A DNA stretch of 9,638 nt from contig DOVG01000063.1 of assembly GCA_003520205.1 (NCBI GenBank), positions 1 to 9,638 of the forward strand. The letters run 5' to 3'. The DNA comes from Lachnospiraceae bacterium (GTDB taxonomy: Bacteria > Bacillota > Clostridia > Lachnospirales > Lachnospiraceae). The translations under genes and the position numbers were made by a program. This document shows, one piece after another, positions 7,089 through 9,638 of this stretch (positions are counted from its first letter, which is position 1; every line of letters starts with the position of its first letter). A model generated the notes under the pieces. It had not been told where the DNA came from. It saw only the letters and a program-made list of their open reading frames with translations, and ran no database searches.

Positions 7089-7775
7089 GTGACAGATATA
7101 CTGGTTATAGAGGACAATGAAGAACTGGGAACGCTGATTTCTGACTTCCTTCACAGTGAAGGATACTTAGTTGAGTGGAGGACAAATGCTGAAGAGGGAC
7201 TTGAACTTTTAAGGCAGTCGTCATTTAAACTTCTGCTCCTTGATGTCATGCTTCCTAAAATGGATGGGTACGAAGCTCTGCAGGAAATAAGACGCTCTCA
7301 GAATCTTCCTGTTCTTATGATGAGCGCCAGAATAGATGATCAAAGTAAGATACTTGGATTGAAGGTCGGTGCAGATGATTATATAGAGAAACCATTTTCA
7401 GTTGATGTACTTGGATTTAAGATTAAGGCTATCATGCGAAGAGCTTATGACATGACAGAAGAAAGACAGATTCTGACATATGATGATATAACCATGGATG
7501 TAAATACAAGAACGGTTTATAAAAACGGGCAGGAGATACACCTTAAGGGTAAGGAATTTGATCTTCTGGAGTATATGATGAAACATCCGAATCAGGTTAT
7601 CAGAAAAGAAAAGCTTTTTGACGAAGTCTGGGGCTATGGATGTTATAGTGAGCAGGGAAGCCTGAATGTACATATCAGATGGCTAAGAGAGAAGCTGGAG
7701 AATAATCCAAAGGAGCCGAAACTGATTCAGACAGTATGGCGCGTAGGTTATAAGTTTGGAGGCACTAAGGAATGA
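7089..7775 (+). CDS. OmpR/PhoB-family response regulator
   Basis: This is a DNA-binding transcription factor switched by phosphorylation from the kinase encoded next to it. In the 228 residues, the receiver domain (1-118) has the acidic pair Glu8-Asp9, phosphoacceptor Asp52 in LLLLDVMLPKMDG, Ser79 in MMSA, Tyr98 and Lys101 in DDYIEKPF: a complete receiver set. The winged-helix output domain (about 125-225) has LKGKEFDLLEYMMKHPNQVI, a recognition-helix region NVHIRWLREKLE, and the C-terminal VWRVGYKF hairpin. The start is GTG, preceded by AGGAT (7078-7082). It begins 15 nt after the diguanylate cyclase gene and overlaps the kinase gene by 4 nt (ATGA), a sign of translational coupling. Likely targets are its own locus, perhaps the transporter operon at 916; the direct repeat at 828-844 is one candidate site. 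Confidence 0.95.
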   Translation: MTDILVIEDNEELGTLISDFLHSEGYLVEWRTNAEEGLELLRQSSFKLLLLDVMLPKMDGYEALQEIRRSQNLPVLMMSARIDDQSKILGLKVGADDYIEKPFSVDVLGFKIKAIMRRAYDMTEERQILTYDDITMDVNTRTVYKNGQEIHLKGKEFDLLEYMMKHPNQVIRKEKLFDEVWGYGCYSEQGSLNVHIRWLREKLENNPKEPKLIQTVWRVGYKFGGTKE

Positions 7776-9124
7776 AAAAGTTTGGAAAACTTTATATTGC
7801 TGTAGTGCTTCTTTTTGTTGTTCTTTTTATAGCTTCTAATCTTGTTTTTAGCAGGATAGTAAAAAAGAATAATGATGTGTCAGGTGTCATGATGAATCGT
7901 ATGCTTACGGATATAGAAGCGCAGCTTGAGGAGGATGAAAACGGAGTATATCCGACTGATTATATTCAGAAAAGTATAGATAGGTATGTCCTGGAAAACA
8001 GAGGAAGATATATTGATGAATATGGCAGTAAGTATTTGCCTGAAAGAGTTTATTATATTCCGACAGAAGAAGGAGACAGTGCTGTATCGCTTATCAATAA
8101 GGACGGAAGTGCAGATAAGATATGGGCGCTTAATAAGAATGGACATATCATAGGATTCGTTGTATTTGAGTTTAGTGAAAAGTCATATGACAGTATCCGT
8201 ATATTGATTAATATATGTGTTCTGGTTTCTATGCTGATTACACTTCTTATTTGTATCTATGTTGGTAAAGTGGTGCTAAGTCCTTTTGAAAGGCTTTCTG
8301 AATATCCTTTAAGGCTTTCTAAGAATCAGCTGTCAGATAAGCTTCCGGAGAGTAAAAACCGGATATTCGGTAAATTCATCTGGGGTATAAATATGCTGGG
8401 AGACAGTCTGGAAAATGACAGGAAAAGAATAAATGAACTGAGTCGGGATCATATGACTATGGTAACGACTATAGCACATGGAATAAAAACTCCGGTGTCC
8501 AATATCAAGCTGTATTCTGATGCTATAAGGCGGGGACTCTATCAGCCTGATAAAAAGGCAAATGAAAATGATGCCCTGATTGCCGAAAAAATCAGTAGAA
8601 ATGCAGATGAAGTTGACAGTCTTGTGAAGGAACTGATCGAGAAAGCATCCAGAACTGTTGTGGACTTTAAACCGGAGATTAAGACATTTTATATAAGTGA
8701 ATTAGTTGATTTTCTTAAAGACGAATATGGTAACAGGCTTAACCTTTTAAGTATTCCTTTTAAAGTTGAAATGAATAACAATGTCCTTCTGGCAAGTGAT
8801 AAGGATGGGGTGTGCAGAATACTTACGCAGCTGATGGAAAATGCTATAAAGTATGGTAATGGAAAAGGAATCAGCGTTAATCTGAGTAAGGAAGAAGATG
8901 GTTATTATTTTATTGTCAAAAATAAAGGAAATGTTTTAGATGATAATGAAATACCATACATCTTCAACAGCTTCTGGAGAGGCTCAAATGCTGATGGTAT
9001 AGGAGGAAGTGGTATAGGTCTTTTTGAATCAAGGGAAATAGCAAAAGGGCTGAATGGGGATATATTCGTAAAGTCTGACATTGATAATATGGAAATGGAA
9101 TTCGATGTATATCTTCCTTTGTAA
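7772..9124 (+). CDS. Membrane sensor histidine kinase (HisKA/HATPase, VanS-like)
   Basis: This is the cognate sensor of the OmpR-family regulator. The 450-residue product has a membrane helix at about 8-28, an extracellular region of about 110 residues (30-141), a second helix at about 143-164, and a HAMP-like linker (165-220). The dimerisation/phosphoacceptor domain has His236 in TTIAHGIKTPVSNIK, and the ATP-binding domain has the N-box LMENAIKY (Asn357), a G1 region VKNKGNV, the F-box IFNSFWRG, and the G2 box GSGIGL (412-417). Asn-x-Gly instead of Asp-x-Gly in G1 also occurs in VanS-type kinases. The residue after the phosphorylated His is Gly237 rather than the usual Glu/Asp, which is odd; Thr240 at H+4 is kept. 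The extracellular domain separates it from BceS-type kinases, which have almost none. GGAGG at 7758-7762 gives a 9-nt spacing to the start. Confidence 0.93.
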   Translation: MKKFGKLYIAVVLLFVVLFIASNLVFSRIVKKNNDVSGVMMNRMLTDIEAQLEEDENGVYPTDYIQKSIDRYVLENRGRYIDEYGSKYLPERVYYIPTEEGDSAVSLINKDGSADKIWALNKNGHIIGFVVFEFSEKSYDSIRILINICVLVSMLITLLICIYVGKVVLSPFERLSEYPLRLSKNQLSDKLPESKNRIFGKFIWGINMLGDSLENDRKRINELSRDHMTMVTTIAHGIKTPVSNIKLYSDAIRRGLYQPDKKANENDALIAEKISRNADEVDSLVKELIEKASRTVVDFKPEIKTFYISELVDFLKDEYGNRLNLLSIPFKVEMNNNVLLASDKDGVCRILTQLMENAIKYGNGKGISVNLSKEEDGYYFIVKNKGNVLDDNEIPYIFNSFWRGSNADGIGGSGIGLFESREIAKGLNGDIFVKSDIDNMEMEFDVYLPL

Positions 9125-9161
9125 TGTTGCAATGTATTGGTTATAGATTTTTCCTTATGCT

Positions 9162-9170
9162 TGTTATAAT
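9162..9170 (+). promoter_or_regulatory. Extended -10 promoter candidate upstream of the glutamate-cysteine ligase gene
   Basis: TGTTATAAT is a perfect extended -10 with TATAAT at 9165-9170 and no -35 box at proper spacing. It would start transcription near 9177, inside the palindrome at 9170-9200, leaving a leader of about 88 nt before ATG 9265. Confidence 0.5.
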
Positions 9171-9200
9171 TTAAAACCTATTGACATGATAGGTATTTAA
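9170..9200 (+). promoter_or_regulatory. 31-bp imperfect palindrome, candidate operator
   Basis: Two 12-nt arms (9170-9181 and 9189-9200) match at 10 of 12 positions, with a perfect core ACCTAT/ATAGGT around a 7-nt centre, TGACATG. It covers the expected start of the extended -10 promoter at 9162 and the -35 of the candidate at 9181, a good place for a repressor. It could instead be a weak hairpin ending the kinase operon, but the stem is short and the T tail is interrupted. Confidence 0.4.
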
Positions 9201-9209
9201 TATTAAACT
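9181..9209 (+). promoter_or_regulatory. Second promoter candidate (TTGACA - 17 bp - TAAACT)
   Basis: A perfect -35 TTGACA (9181-9186) is followed after 17 bp by TAAACT (9204-9209, 4 of 6 to consensus). A second TTGACA at 9213-9218 has no acceptable -10 at normal spacing. Both could serve the gene at 9265. Confidence 0.45.
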
Positions 9210-9264
9210 CTTTTGACATAGATAAGTGCTTTGGGTTATTTGAAAGTATTTAAGGAGAAATGCC

Positions 9265-9638
9265 ATGAGTTTTAAGGATAACATTTCAGATTATATCAAG
9301 TCAGGAGAGACAGATAATGAGAATCTTGGGCTGGAGATAGAACATTTTATAGTTAATGATGAAGGTGTGCAGATAGACTTTCATGAGATATCTTCACTAA
9401 TAAGTCAGGTCGGAAGAACTATCGGTGCTGATATCATATATATGGATGGATATCCTGTAGGTTACTATACAGGTGAGTATTCCACCAGTCTTGAACCGGC
9501 ATGTCAGTTTGAGATTAGTATAAATCCGTATTCGGATCTGGCAACAATAAGAAGCATATATGAAGAATTCCGCGCACTCTGGGAACCAATCTTTGAAGAA
9601 AGGGGATATCATTTTGAGACATATGGTAATCTTCCTCT
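9265..9638 (+). CDS. Glutamate-cysteine ligase, GCS2 family (3'-truncated)
   Basis: The first 124 codons of a gene that runs off the right edge. The family joins L-glutamate and L-cysteine with ATP to give gamma-glutamylcysteine, the first step of glutathione synthesis, in the cytoplasm. Visible evidence is the N-terminal GLEIEHFIV (22-30), matching the family's G-E-E metal/nucleotide region, and SLEPACQFEISINPYSDL (75-92), matching the EPG-Q-E-S signature of plant-type/EgtA-like ligases, here with Ala-Cys in place of Gly-Gly. The start is ATG 9265 behind AAGGAGA (9252-9258); the nearer ATG at 9260 hits a stop after two codons. Whether a glutathione synthetase domain or gene follows cannot be seen. 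The cyclic-dipeptide and ergothioneine relatives of this fold remain possible. Confidence 0.8.
   Translation, partial: MSFKDNISDYIKSGETDNENLGLEIEHFIVNDEGVQIDFHEISSLISQVGRTIGADIIYMDGYPVGYYTGEYSTSLEPACQFEISINPYSDLATIRSIYEEFRALWEPIFEERGYHFETYGNLP

Noticed and set aside
7075..7092. Five-codon mini-ORF (MRIIK) ending across the GTG start of the response regulator
   Set aside because: It could in principle couple translation, but it lacks its own ribosome site and likely reflects the ATGAGG sequence that serves as the regulator's ribosome site.
8915..8945. Degenerate G1 box (VKNKGNV) as a sign of a dead kinase
   Set aside because: Asn in place of Asp is found in VanS-type kinases, and the N-box, F-box and G2 box are intact, so nucleotide binding is still expected.
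9260..9268. ATG at 9260 as start of the last gene
   Set aside because: It reaches a stop codon after two codons; ATG 9265 opens the long frame with ligase motifs.
1..9638. Search for transposon ends, att sites, tRNAs, CRISPR repeats or toxin-antitoxin pairs
   Set aside because: No tandem spacer repeats, cloverleaf sequence, transposase or integrase motifs were visible; gene order and composition look like ordinary chromosome.

Overview
The window looks like a chromosomal segment of a plant-fibre-associated, anaerobic Firmicute, most likely a Lachnospiraceae member of the Butyrivibrio/Pseudobutyrivibrio type. This is inferred from the AT-rich DNA, heavy use of ATA and AGA codons, T-rich Rho-independent terminators, strong AGGAGG-type ribosome sites, a bacterial expansin, and a diguanylate cyclase with the PAS-like/GAF/GGDEF build common in that family. 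All genes read on the + strand. No tRNA, rRNA, CRISPR array, insertion sequence or phage gene was seen.

Layout. (1) Positions 3-764 hold the 3' end of a secreted expansin (EXLX1-like D1 plus CBM63), followed by a terminator at 784-821. (2) A 151-nt gap carries a possible regulated promoter and a second terminator-like hairpin immediately before the next operon. (3) Positions 916-5543 form a tight three-gene unit: an ABC ATPase, an 819-aa permease with two FtsX domains, and a surface lipoprotein with a C45 (acyl-CoA:isopenicillin N acyltransferase-like) Ntn-hydrolase domain. (4) A perfect extended -10 promoter at 5614-5622 starts a second unit: a cytosolic PAS-like/GAF/GGDEF diguanylate cyclase, an OmpR-family response regulator with a GTG start, and a membrane histidine kinase that overlaps the regulator by 4 nt. 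(5) A 140-nt gap has two promoter candidates and a 31-bp imperfect palindrome. (6) The right edge holds the first 124 codons of a GCS2-family glutamate-cysteine ligase.

How the genes may work together. An ABC transporter next to an OmpR-type two-component system is the usual arrangement of peptide-antibiotic sensing and detoxification loci. This locus departs from the canonical Bce type. The permease is MacB-like, with two large extracellular domains. The kinase has its own extracellular sensor of about 110 residues. An acyltransferase/amidohydrolase-type lipoprotein is coupled to the transporter, and a diguanylate cyclase is co-transcribed with the regulators. The inferred model is that an external, perhaps acylated or peptidic, compound is exported or extracted by the transporter and cleaved or acylated by the lipoprotein, while the kinase/regulator pair and cyclic di-GMP adjust gene expression and surface behaviour. 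The gene functions rest on visible motifs; the joint function is a hypothesis.
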